The notes under the pieces were generated by a model that worked only from the letters and a program-made list of their open reading frames with translations, did not search any database and was not told the origin of the DNA. DNA of 23,008 nt from CAMCQY01 sp044370415 (lineage in GTDB: Bacteria > Planctomycetota > Planctomycetia > Pirellulales > UBA1268). Made by a program: the position numbers and the translations under genes. Shown here piece by piece: positions 5,595-13,952 of the stretch (the first letter of the stretch is position 1; each line of letters opens with the position of its first letter). Location of the stretch: assembly GCA_044370415.1 (NCBI GenBank), contig JBILVO010000054.1:1-23008 (forward strand), in the 5' to 3' direction.

Positions 5595-8367
5595 GCGGTT
5601 CGAGCCTGCCGAACATGATCCGTTCCTTGCGGCTGGGGTCGGCATCCCCCTGCGTCACACAGAGCCAGATCGTGCCGTCGTGTTCGTGAAACGTCGGATA
5701 CTGGAAAGAGTCGCGGGTCTCGAACCGGTACTTCCGCTCCCAGTGTTCGCCGTCGCGGGAGACGTCGACGTTGAACACGCTCCGCGACGCGCCGTCGATC
5801 TGAGTCGCCTCCTGCCAGCCGAGATGGTAGACGCCGCCGAACCGCTCGAACGTGGGCTTGGAGTTGGTGCCGTTGGCGACGAACGGCAGGTGCTTGCCCT
5901 GCGCCCAGGTCCGGCCGTCGCGGCTGGTGGTGAAGATGTAGTTGCGGTTGCCGCTGTCCTGGCGGCAGATCGCCATCCAACTGCCTTCGGGCAGCCGGTT
6001 GACCGCCGATTCGCTCAGCTGCAGCGACTGCGGCTCGTTGTAGTGGCCGAGCACGGTGAACGTCTCGCAGGCGTCGTCGAGCAGGGCCAGGGCGTTCTGT
6101 CCGCCGGGAAAATTGTTGAGCGCGACGTAGGTCTGGCCGTCGAACCGCTTGAATGAATCGAAGGGATAGAGGCCGTGATCGCGGGCCGGCTTACGGAATC
6201 CCAGGGCAGCGGCGTCGGCGTGGAACGGGCCGGGCTGCATGTCGAACGTGCCGGCAGCCGTGGTCAACCGAGCCTTGTGCACTGCCGTCGCGAACCGGCC
6301 GGCCGCGAGGTCGTAGTCGATGAACCAGACCTGCGACTCGCCTTTGCCAGGATGCTCGGTCGCGAAGAAGCACCGCAGCATGGCGTCGTCCTTGCGGATG
6401 ATCCGCGGCACGAAGCAGGAGCCGATCGGGAGCGTGGCGTTGTCGAACTGCTGGCCGCCGCGGGCGAAGGGCACGAACCGCTCGACCGCGAGCCGGTTGA
6501 GGTCGACGACCGCCAGCGCCGAGTAGATCTCCGGCCAGCCGGCCGCCTCGCCCGGCCGCACGTCGTTGACCTCGGCGACGACGTAGGCCCGTCTGCCGAC
6601 GATCGCCATCTCGGCGTCGTGCGCGCCTTTCACCTGCGGTGGCGTCACGCGGATCAGGCCGGCGAGCACCCGATCGGCGGCCCGCACCGGATCCCAGCCG
6701 GCAGGGAGGATCTGTCCCGCAGCCTCGTGATTTGCCGCAGCGGCGGTGCCGCCGGTGGCAGACACGGAGTTTTCCACCGGCCAGTCGTCAGTGCGAAACG
6801 GCGACGCGGGCAGGCCGGCCGCGTTGACGAGATCGCACTTCGGATTCGGCTCCCAGCCATACCGCACGGCCGCCGGACTCGCGATGCCGGTGGCGGACAC
6901 GACGACATTCTTCCCCTTGATCCGCGCCCGCGCCGGCTTCCACTGGCCGTCCGCGCCGGCGATCACGAAGCCGTCGAGGTCGCCGCCGTCGCGATCCCGC
7001 AGACCGTCGGCGGCGGTGAACCGGCAGACGATCTCCGTGCCTTGAATCTCGTGGCCGGAGGGCAGTGGGCCGCTCGTCGCGGGCACCGGGCGGCCGTAGA
7101 CGTCGCCCATCGCCCAGAGGGCGAGCCGGTGGCCCACGTCCTGCTTGTTCTTCGGGTGGATGTCGCGGGGATCGCCCACGTCGATCGTGATCGCCATGCC
7201 GGTCTTCGGCACGGAGAGCGACCGGAGCATCGCCTCGCGGACGAGCGGCCAGCCGTCGCCGGCGCGGTTGAAGTTGGGCAGCTGCACCCAGGCGAACGGG
7301 AAGTCGTCGCCCCACTTGTTTCGCCAGTCGGTGACCAAGAGCGGCAGCTGATGCCGGTAGAGCGGTCCCTTGCCGGGATGGGCGTTGGCCTCGCCCTGGT
7401 ACCAGAGGCCGCCGCGGATCGCGAAGGGCACGAGTGGCGCGATCTTGCCGTTGAAGAGCGTGCCGAGGCCGTGGCTGAGCCGGCGCTCGAGCGGATCCTT
7501 CGGCTTCTTGGGCACGGGCTCGCCCGCCTGCTTCGCCGCGGCCGCCCGTTCCTTCCACTTTTCCAGCGCCTTCTCGTGCTGCTCGCGGGCCTTCTGCTCG
7601 TCGAACTCCGCCGCGGCCTTCCGTTCTGCCGCGACCACCTCCGCGAGCCCGGGATCCTTGGCCTGTGTCTCGGCGTCGATCCAGGCCTCGATCGGCGTGC
7701 CGCCGACGGATGAGTTCACGAGTCCCACGGGCACGCCCAGCTCGCGGTGCAGTTCGCGGCCGAAGAAGAAGAGCGTCGCGGAGAAGCCGCCTACGGTGTC
7801 GGGCGAGCAGACGGACCAGGTGCCCGCGCCCCGCTCCTGCGGCGCAGCCGCGCCGCGCGACTCCTCGCGGAATAGCCGCACCAGGGGCAGGGTGGCCGCC
7901 GCCTTCTCGGCGTCGTAATCGCGGGCCCGCGACACCTGCATCACCATGTTCGACTGCCCCGAGCCGAGCCAGACCTCGCCGACGAGCACGTCGTTCACGG
8001 TGATCGTGCCGCCGCGGGCCGACCTCACCACGAGTGCTTTGGCCGCGGCGTCGGCCGCGAGCGGCTCGAGCCGCGTCATCCACCGGCCGTCGGCGGCTGC
8101 AGTGGCCTGCCGCGACTGGCCTGCGAATTCGACCGTGACGTCGTCGCCCGGCGTGGACCATCCCCAGACCGGCACAGGCTTGTCGCGCTGGAGCACCATG
8201 TGGTCGGAGAAGATCGCCGGCAGTGCGAGGTCGGCGGCTGACGCCGGGCCGGTGGCGAATGCCATCCAAGCCAGAGCCAGGAACATAATGGAAGGCCGCC
8301 GTCGCGGGCGGCTTGGGGGCGTGCGCATCGGGAAGCAGCCGTCATCGGTGCGTGGCGTGATGGGCAT
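5482..8367 (-). CDS. Exported sialate O-acetylesterase fused to a sialidase-like propeller
   Basis: The 961-residue protein has a basic N-terminus and a hydrophobic stretch (28-40) ending in ASA-AD, consistent with a signal peptide cleaved after residue 44. Residues 45-530 form a SASA-type sialate 9-O-acetylesterase: GQSNM with nucleophile Ser139, SSVGGTPIEAW (219-229), GLWYQGEAN (320-328) and DIHP (Asp402, His404) as the other catalytic residues. A charged helix-rich insert spans about 241-300. After a linker (534-555), residues 556-928 look like a sialidase-fold propeller, with Asp-box-like SRDGRTW (815-821) and SRDGEHW (870-876), and HDGTIW near 896. One chain might therefore both deacetylate and cleave sialylated or related glycans outside the cytoplasm. 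CCTTCT at 8374-8379 (AGAAGG on the coding strand) supports this start; M14 is the alternative. The arginine- and proline-rich tail overlaps the convergent gene. Confidence 0.85.
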   Translation of the reverse strand: MPITPRTDDGCFPMRTPPSRPRRRPSIMFLALAWMAFATGPASAADLALPAIFSDHMVLQRDKPVPVWGWSTPGDDVTVEFAGQSRQATAAADGRWMTRLEPLAADAAAKALVVRSARGGTITVNDVLVGEVWLGSGQSNMVMQVSRARDYDAEKAAATLPLVRLFREESRGAAAPQERGAGTWSVCSPDTVGGFSATLFFFGRELHRELGVPVGLVNSSVGGTPIEAWIDAETQAKDPGLAEVVAAERKAAAEFDEQKAREQHEKALEKWKERAAAAKQAGEPVPKKPKDPLERRLSHGLGTLFNGKIAPLVPFAIRGGLWYQGEANAHPGKGPLYRHQLPLLVTDWRNKWGDDFPFAWVQLPNFNRAGDGWPLVREAMLRSLSVPKTGMAITIDVGDPRDIHPKNKQDVGHRLALWAMGDVYGRPVPATSGPLPSGHEIQGTEIVCRFTAADGLRDRDGGDLDGFVIAGADGQWKPARARIKGKNVVVSATGIASPAAVRYGWEPNPKCDLVNAAGLPASPFRTDDWPVENSVSATGGTAAAANHEAAGQILPAGWDPVRAADRVLAGLIRVTPPQVKGAHDAEMAIVGRRAYVVAEVNDVRPGEAAGWPEIYSALAVVDLNRLAVERFVPFARGGQQFDNATLPIGSCFVPRIIRKDDAMLRCFFATEHPGKGESQVWFIDYDLAAGRFATAVHKARLTTAAGTFDMQPGPFHADAAALGFRKPARDHGLYPFDSFKRFDGQTYVALNNFPGGQNALALLDDACETFTVLGHYNEPQSLQLSESAVNRLPEGSWMAICRQDSGNRNYIFTTSRDGRTWAQGKHLPFVANGTNSKPTFERFGGVYHLGWQEATQIDGASRSVFNVDVSRDGEHWERKYRFETRDSFQYPTFHEHDGTIWLCVTQGDADPSRKERIMFGRLEPLTAPMADPNEPDRRRGDPPRPSAPAGTGPAARENSRR

Positions 8368-8487
8368 CGGATGCCTTCTGTGGTTGCGGGCCGCGTGCTA
8401 CGGGCCGCCGGCACTTGCACGGCCGGCCCGACACGCGGCAAGATACCAGCGCGGATTTCTTTCTTCCTCTCCCATTGGAACCAGCCC

Positions 8488-9981
8488 ATGGCCACCGCTG
8501 CGACCGTCTCCCTCCTGCCCGAAGTGGAAAAATTCCTGGCCACGGCGCCGCTCAAGGGAGTGGTCGGCGGGAAGGACGTCGCCGGATCGACCGGCGAGAC
8601 GATGGCCACGCTCGACCCCGGCTCCGGCGAGCCGATCGCCGAGTTCCACTGCCTGTCGCCGGCCGACGTCGACCACGCCGTCGAGGCAGCGGCGCACGCC
8701 TTCCGGAAGTCGGGCTGGGCCACGATGCCGCCCAACGAGCGCGGGGCGCACCTCCATCGGCTCGCCGACGCCGTCGAGAAGCACAAGGCCGTGATCGGCC
8801 AGATCGAGGCGCTCGATGCGGGCAAGATCCTCGCCCACGCGCACGGCGACGTGCAGAACCTCGTCGACACCCTCCGCTACTTCACCGACATGGCCCAGCA
8901 CGTGCAGCGCAGGAACGTGCTCGCCGTCGCCGGCCACGAGGCCTGGACTGTCCGCCACCCGTGGGGCCCCTGCGGCTTCATCTTTCCGTGGAACTTTCCC
9001 TTCCTGCTCATCGGCTGGGGCATGTCGCCGGCCCTGGCTGCGGGCAACACCGTGGTGATCAAGCCCGCCGAGGACACGCCGCTCTCGGCGATCTACCTCG
9101 CCCGACTGGCACGTGAGGTGGGCCTTCCCGACGGCGTCATCAACGTCATTCCGGGCACCGGTGCGGTCGCGGGCGCGGCGCTCTCCGCCCACCCGGGCAT
9201 CAAGCGGATGAGCTTCACGGGGTCGCCCGAGGTGGGCCGGCTCGTGGCCGAGGCCTGCGGCCGCAACCTCGTGCCGGTGAAGCTGGAGCTGGGCGGCAAG
9301 GGGGCGGCGGTCGTGTTCGACGATGTCGACGTGTCCGCGACCGCGGAGAAACTGGTCGGCGCGATCACGTTCCACACCGGGCAGGTCTGCTGCGACGCCA
9401 CCCGCTGGCTCGTGCACACATCGATCTACGACCGGTTCGTCGACGAGTGCCGGTCGCGGCTGCAGGCGGTGAAGATCGGCTACCAGCTCGCCGGCGGCTC
9501 GCAGATGGGGCCGGTGGTCAACGCGAAGCAGCGGCAGCGGGTGCTCTCCTACCTGGAGAAGGGCACGAAGCAGGGGGCGCAGCAGCTGGTGGCCGGCGGT
9601 CCGGCCGACGTGCCGGGGCATGCCGGGTTCTACGTGAAGCCGGCGCTGCTGGCGGGCTCGCTCGACAACGTGGCGGCCCGCGAGGAGATCTTCGGACCGG
9701 TCGCCTACCTCGCGAAGTTCTCGAGCGAGGACGAGGCGGTGGCCATGGCCAACGACACGGACTACGGCCTGGCCAACAGCGTCTGGACGACCGACCTGGG
9801 TCGGGCGGCCCGCGTGGCTGAGTCGATGATCGCCGGCAACAGCTGGATCAACGCCCACAACGTGTTTCCGCGGGGCGTGCCGTACGGCGGCGTCAACAAG
9901 AGCGGCACCGGCGGCGGTGTGAACTCGATCGAGACGCTGTTCGACTACTGGCGCAGCCAGTCGGTCGTGCGGCCGCTCTGA
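8488..9981 (+). CDS. NAD(P)-dependent aldehyde dehydrogenase
   Basis: The 497-residue protein is full length for the ALDH superfamily and oxidises an aldehyde to an acid in the cytoplasm. Visible catalytic elements are PWNFP with Asn169 (oxyanion), IKPAE with Lys192 (cofactor), FTGSPEVG (243-250), LELGGK with general base Glu267, and GQVCC with catalytic Cys301. EIFGPV lies near the C-terminus. The sequence resembles betaine-aldehyde or medium-chain aldehyde dehydrogenases, but the substrate cannot be fixed. The frame is open from 8371, but ATG 8488 is preferred: GGAA sits 7 nt ahead, and homology begins shortly after. A flavin oxidoreductase gene follows after 43 nt, probably in the same operon. 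The divergent esterase gene starts 120 nt away. Confidence 0.92.
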   Translation: MATAATVSLLPEVEKFLATAPLKGVVGGKDVAGSTGETMATLDPGSGEPIAEFHCLSPADVDHAVEAAAHAFRKSGWATMPPNERGAHLHRLADAVEKHKAVIGQIEALDAGKILAHAHGDVQNLVDTLRYFTDMAQHVQRRNVLAVAGHEAWTVRHPWGPCGFIFPWNFPFLLIGWGMSPALAAGNTVVIKPAEDTPLSAIYLARLAREVGLPDGVINVIPGTGAVAGAALSAHPGIKRMSFTGSPEVGRLVAEACGRNLVPVKLELGGKGAAVVFDDVDVSATAEKLVGAITFHTGQVCCDATRWLVHTSIYDRFVDECRSRLQAVKIGYQLAGGSQMGPVVNAKQRQRVLSYLEKGTKQGAQQLVAGGPADVPGHAGFYVKPALLAGSLDNVAAREEIFGPVAYLAKFSSEDEAVAMANDTDYGLANSVWTTDLGRAARVAESMIAGNSWINAHNVFPRGVPYGGVNKSGTGGGVNSIETLFDYWRSQSVVRPL

Positions 9982-10024
9982 TCGGGCTGCTTCGGTTCGG
10001 CCTGCCGTCCCCTCCGGCGAACGC

Positions 10025-11320
10025 ATGAGCGATCACACGAACGGCCGCAGTGCCGATTGCATCGTCGTCGGCGGCGGTCTCGCGGGGCTCTCCTGCGCGC
10101 GGGAGCTCGTGCGTGCGGGGCGGAGGGTGCTCGTCGTGGAGGCCGCCGATCGGGTGGGCGGCCGCGTGGCCACCGACACCGTCGACGGGTTTCGCATCGA
10201 CCGCGGCTTCCAGGTCTACAACGACGCCTACCCCGAGGGACGACGGCAGCTCGATCTCGCCGCCCTTGGCCTGGGACGGTTCGAGGCCGGCGCACTGGTG
10301 GCCGAGGGGGGGCGGCTGCGGTGCGTGACCGATCCGTGGCGGCGGCCGCTGGCTGCCATCACCGCGGTGCTCGACGGCACCGTCGGCGTGGTCGACGGCC
10401 TGCGGACGGCCCGGCTGCGGAGCGACGCGCTGCGGACGCTCGCCGCCGGCCGGCTCGATCCCGATGCTGCCGCGGCCGTGGACGATCGCAGCACCCGCGA
10501 CGAGCTTGTGGCCAGAGGATTCACGCCCGGGTTCATCCGGCGGTTTTTCGTGCCGTTCTTCGGCGGCGTGTTCCTCGAGCGCGGGCTCGACACGTCGTCC
10601 GACGTGTTCCGCTTCGACTTCGCGATGTTCGCCCGCGGCAGCGCCTGCCTGCCACACGGTGGCATGGACGCGATCCCACGGCAGCTGGCGGCGGCGCTGC
10701 CCGGCGACGCGGTGCGGCTGAACACCCGCGCGGAGCGGGTCGAGCCGGGGCGGGTGGTGGTTGCGGAGGGTGGCTCGCTCACGGCGGCGGCGGTCGTCGT
10801 CGCCACCGAAGGCACCGCCGCGGCGCGACTGCTGCCGGCGGAGCATCGCGGCCACCTCGCCGCGCGAGGCTGGAAGGCGACACGGCTGGTGGCGTTCGCG
10901 GCCGAGCAGTCGCCGCTGCCTCGGCCGACGCTCCTGGTGAGTGCCGATGAGCAGGGACCGATCGACAACCTCACGGTGCCGTCGGACGTCGCCTCCGGCT
11001 ACGCGCCGGCCGGACGATCGCTGATCTGCGTGTCGCTGCGTGGCGACGCGCCGGCGGACGACGAGACGCTGGCGGACGCGGTTCGCGGGCAGGCGGCCGC
11101 ATGGTTCGGCGATGCCGCCCGGGGCTGGCGGTGGCTGGCCACGGTGCGTGTCGACCATGCCCTCCCGGATGAGTCGCCCGCGGCCCGGCGGCTGCGCTCC
11201 CCCACCGGCCTGTTCTCGCCCGGGCTCTTTCTCTGCGGCGACCACTGCACGTCGGCCTCGATCAACGGGGCCCTGGCCAGCGGCCGGCGGTGCGCCGCGG
11301 CCGTGCTCGCGTCGGCGTGA
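10025..11320 (+). CDS. FAD-dependent amine-oxidase/phytoene-desaturase-type oxidoreductase
   Basis: The 431-residue flavoprotein has the dinucleotide motif VVGGGLAGLS (14-23), VVEAADRVGGR after it, and a FRIDRGFQVYNDAYPEG block, typical of the NAD(P)-binding Rossmann plus amino-oxidase family that includes carotenoid desaturases and protoporphyrinogen oxidase-like enzymes. The C-terminal LFLCGDHCTSASINGALASG is the second FAD-binding segment. It lacks clear membrane helices but may associate with the membrane through its substrate channel. The adjacent aldehyde dehydrogenase could act on its product, for example in carotenoid or polyprenoid end-group oxidation; that is inference. The start ATG has only a weak ribosome binding site. 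Confidence 0.82.
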   Translation: MSDHTNGRSADCIVVGGGLAGLSCARELVRAGRRVLVVEAADRVGGRVATDTVDGFRIDRGFQVYNDAYPEGRRQLDLAALGLGRFEAGALVAEGGRLRCVTDPWRRPLAAITAVLDGTVGVVDGLRTARLRSDALRTLAAGRLDPDAAAAVDDRSTRDELVARGFTPGFIRRFFVPFFGGVFLERGLDTSSDVFRFDFAMFARGSACLPHGGMDAIPRQLAAALPGDAVRLNTRAERVEPGRVVVAEGGSLTAAAVVVATEGTAAARLLPAEHRGHLAARGWKATRLVAFAAEQSPLPRPTLLVSADEQGPIDNLTVPSDVASGYAPAGRSLICVSLRGDAPADDETLADAVRGQAAAWFGDAARGWRWLATVRVDHALPDESPAARRLRSPTGLFSPGLFLCGDHCTSASINGALASGRRCAAAVLASA

Positions 11321-11397
11321 CGCCGACGAGACGGCGGCGCTGCCGCGCAGCGGTGGGAATCCGTATGATGGAGTTTTCCACCGCACGGATGCGACCC

Positions 11398-12030
11398 ATG
11401 AGCGAGCAGTTCGGGGCTTTCTTCGTCTTCGCCGGGCTCGCCGCCTTCATGGCGGGACTGCTCTGGGGGGCGTTTCGAGGGATGGGCGTCGTGCTGCGGC
11501 GCAGGCACGTCCGCCGGCTGCTTGCGCCGCTCGCGCTGGTCGGCGTCGGCCTGGCTGTGGGCGCCGTGCCTTTGGCCGCCCAGCGAGTGTATCTCGCCGT
11601 CGTCGGCCTCGGCCCGCGGGAGCGGGTGATCGACGGCCGGAGGGCCTTGAACCTCACCGGCTGGGATCGCGACGACTATCGAATTCTCGCGATGAAGCCC
11701 GACGTCGCCATCCTGGAGATGGGCAACGCCGACGTCGACGACGAGACGCTCGACCTGCTCGCCGACCTGCCGGAGCTGCGCGAGCTGACGCTCAACGACA
11801 CCGCGGTCACGGATGCCGGCCTCGCCAAGCTGACGCGGCTCCCGAAGCTGGAGAGCCTGCGGATCGCCCGCACGCAGGTGACGCCCGAGGGGGTGCGGCG
11901 GTTCCTCGATGCCCCGCCTCCACGACTCCGGCAGATCGACGTGTCGGGCAACGACGTGCCGACGGCGACGCTGCGCCGCTGGAAGAACGCCTCCGGTGAC
12001 GCGGGTGGGGAGCGCCGATATGTCAATTGA
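11398..12030 (+). CDS. Two-TM protein with leucine-rich repeats
   Basis: The 210-residue protein has hydrophobic segments at about 5-25 and 41-61, then a domain with leucine-rich repeats. The clearest repeats run from LADLPELRELTLNDTAVTDA to LAKLTRLPKLESLRIARTQV (about 121-161), followed by a degenerate LRQIDVSGNDV unit. Planctomycetes encode many such ribonuclease-inhibitor-like LRR proteins; they usually mediate protein-protein binding. I prefer ATG 11398, although in-frame ATGs at 11365 and 11368 would add 11 or 10 residues. The gene overlaps the downstream lipase gene by 11 nt, so the two are probably made together. Which side of the membrane the repeats face is unclear. Confidence 0.72.
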   Translation: MSEQFGAFFVFAGLAAFMAGLLWGAFRGMGVVLRRRHVRRLLAPLALVGVGLAVGAVPLAAQRVYLAVVGLGPRERVIDGRRALNLTGWDRDDYRILAMKPDVAILEMGNADVDDETLDLLADLPELRELTLNDTAVTDAGLAKLTRLPKLESLRIARTQVTPEGVRRFLDAPPPRLRQIDVSGNDVPTATLRRWKNASGDAGGERRYVN

Positions 12031-12892
12031 CTGGAGGCTCCGCGAGGAGCCGCTCGGCAATCGTGACAGCGCCTGCTTCCTCTGCGAGGCCAGCGCACTG
12101 GCCTACCTCGCCGAGGCCGGAGGCATGCCGGCGTTTCGCAGCCTGCTCGGCCTCGAGGCGCGGCTCTTCAGCGTCGACAATACGCAGGCGTGGCTGGGGG
12201 TGGATGAGGCCAACGTGGTGGTGGCGTTCCGCGGGACCGAATCGCCGACAACGCTCGACGGCCTCAAGGACGTCCTCCTCACCGACGCGATGAACCTGCT
12301 CGTCGTGCCCGAGGGCCGGCTGGGCCACGATCTCTCCGCCGCCGGCGTCGGCGCCCGCTTCCACAAGGGCTTCGTGGACGCGATCGCGGCGGTCTGGGGG
12401 CCGCTGATGGCGGCGGTGGAGGCCGAGATGAAGGTCTGCGACCGGCCGCTCTGGATCACGGGCCACAGTCTCGGGGGGGCGCTGGCGCTCCTGGCGGCCT
12501 GGCTCTTTAAGCGGCGGTTCGTGCCGGTGCACGAGGTGTGCACGTTCGGGGCGCCGATGATCGGCAACCGCGAGGCCTGTGCGGCGTTCGACCGGGAGTT
12601 CGCCGGCCGCATCTTCCGCTACGTCAACGGCCGGGATCCCGTGCCGAAGCTGCCGACCATGTCGCTCGTGGCGAACGAGTTTCTCCACGTGAATCAGGAG
12701 CGGCTCCTCGGGACGGATCCGATGACGGGGGTCGTGGAGATGCTCGGCGCGGCTGCCGCCAAGGCCGTCGGCGGCCTGCTCACGGGCGGACTCGTCGACG
12801 AGGCGTGGGGACACGTCAACGCCGAGGTGGCGTCCCATTTCCTCGACCGCTACCGCGAATTGCTGCGGGACGGTGCCGAGCGCCCGGGCTGA
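12020..12892 (+). CDS. Class 3 (fungal-type) lipase family protein
   Basis: The 290-residue alpha/beta-hydrolase has VVAFRGTES (67-75), the nucleophile elbow GHSLGG with Ser150, the following CTFGAPMIGN block (174-183), and VNGRDPVPKLP with probable catalytic Asp206. A His in HVNAEVASHF near the end is the likely third triad member. These are the marks of the Lipase_3 family, which hydrolyses acylglycerols or phospholipids. No signal peptide is visible at the chosen start, ATG 12020, which has GGGGAG at 12007-12012. The frame upstream is open but is only a shadow of the LRR gene. The start lies inside the last codons of the LRR protein gene, which suggests translational coupling. Confidence 0.88.
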   Translation: MSIDWRLREEPLGNRDSACFLCEASALAYLAEAGGMPAFRSLLGLEARLFSVDNTQAWLGVDEANVVVAFRGTESPTTLDGLKDVLLTDAMNLLVVPEGRLGHDLSAAGVGARFHKGFVDAIAAVWGPLMAAVEAEMKVCDRPLWITGHSLGGALALLAAWLFKRRFVPVHEVCTFGAPMIGNREACAAFDREFAGRIFRYVNGRDPVPKLPTMSLVANEFLHVNQERLLGTDPMTGVVEMLGAAAAKAVGGLLTGGLVDEAWGHVNAEVASHFLDRYRELLRDGAERPG

Positions 12893-12931
12893 CGTCAGGC
12901 CGCACGAACCAGCACAAGAGAGACGAACGCG

Positions 12932-13750
12932 ATGCAGACGCAACCCACCGCTGTCACCTGTCCCATCACGGGAGCGCCGATGCGGCACGTCTTCACGCAC
13001 CGGATCCTGGGCAGGCACGACGTCGGGTACCACTACTCCGACGAGAGCGGACTGCTCAGGACGGAGAAACCGTACTGGCTCGACGAGGCCTACCAGGATG
13101 CAATCGCCGACACGGACACCGGCATCGTGGCGCGAAACATCAACAATAGCCAGATGCTCGACGCCGTCGTCAACGGCCTCGGCCTGCAGGAGGGACGGTT
13201 CCTCGACCTGGCCGGCGGCTATGGGCTGCTCGCGCGGCTGATGCGCGACAACGGGTACGACTGCTACACGACCGACAAGTACTGCAAGAATCTCTTCGCC
13301 AGGGCGTTCGAGCCGGCCGCTGGCTTCCGGGCCGACGCCCTGTTCGCGTTCGAGGTGCTCGAGCACCTGGAGGACCCGCTGGCGTTCCTGACGGAGGCGT
13401 TCTCGACCTACGACTGTCGGACGATCGTGTTCTCGACGCTGACGTTTTCCGGTGGCATTCCGCCGGCCGACTGGTGGTACTACTCCTTCGAGGGCGGTCA
13501 GCACATCGCCTTCTACCAGCCGCGCACGCTCGCGCTGCTCGCTGAGCGTCTGGACTGCAGCTACCTCATGCTCAACGCGGGGCTGCACGTGATCACCGAT
13601 CGGACGGTCGGCTCGCTCGCGCGACTCGTGCTCACGAAGGGCACGCCCCGCCGGTGGTACGGATCGCTCGTCAGGAGGCTCAGGAAGCGGCGGAGCCGCA
13701 CGTGGGAAGATCACCTGCGGATGCAGGAGTTGATGCGGCGCGGCGGGTGA
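12932..13750 (+). CDS. SAM-dependent class I methyltransferase, probably glycan-linked
   Basis: The 272-residue protein opens with CPITGAPM, like the small metal-binding or recognition head found on methyltransferases of polysaccharide clusters. The methyltransferase core has motif I, LDLAGGYGLLA (91-101), an acidic residue at Asp115 (CYTTDKY), and the FEVLEHLEDP motif (140-149) typical of Methyltransf_23-type enzymes. The C-terminus is basic (RRLRKRRSRTW), which may aid membrane or nucleic-acid contact. The downstream DegT aminotransferase and GT4 glycosyltransferase suggest methylation of a sugar or of a lipid-linked glycan. The substrate is not determined by the sequence. Confidence 0.8.
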   Translation: MQTQPTAVTCPITGAPMRHVFTHRILGRHDVGYHYSDESGLLRTEKPYWLDEAYQDAIADTDTGIVARNINNSQMLDAVVNGLGLQEGRFLDLAGGYGLLARLMRDNGYDCYTTDKYCKNLFARAFEPAAGFRADALFAFEVLEHLEDPLAFLTEAFSTYDCRTIVFSTLTFSGGIPPADWWYYSFEGGQHIAFYQPRTLALLAERLDCSYLMLNAGLHVITDRTVGSLARLVLTKGTPRRWYGSLVRRLRKRRSRTWEDHLRMQELMRRGG

Positions 13751-13952
13751 TGGTGGCGGCTCGTCGCCGGGCGTCGGACGCCATGCCCGTCGCCGGACCG
13801 CCGGACGACGCCCTCGGCGTCCGCGCCATCGCCGCGGCCTGCCCAGACCTCCCCGACTGCGCCCGTGGTTCGGCCTTGCGTCGGCAGGGGGAGTCTGCGA
13901 CACCCCATCGCTGTCGTTCCGTGCGGTTTCCGTCATCTGGCCTGCCGATTCT

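Noticed and set aside
6175..7713. Plus-strand open frame of 512 codons opposite the esterase-sialidase gene
   Set aside because: Compositional shadow; the opposite frame has catalytic motifs and a signal peptide.
8415..8447. Promoter TTGCAC / GATACC ahead of the aldehyde dehydrogenase gene
   Set aside because: The spacing of 21 nt is too long for a standard sigma-70 promoter and the hexamers are poor.
8398..10026. Minus-strand open frame of 542 codons opposite the aldehyde dehydrogenase
   Set aside because: Shadow of a gene with all ALDH catalytic motifs; no domain of its own.
12473..12479. G7 run in the lipase at the GHSLGG codons as a phase-variation tract
   Set aside because: The run simply encodes the conserved glycines of the nucleophile elbow; no evidence for slippage.
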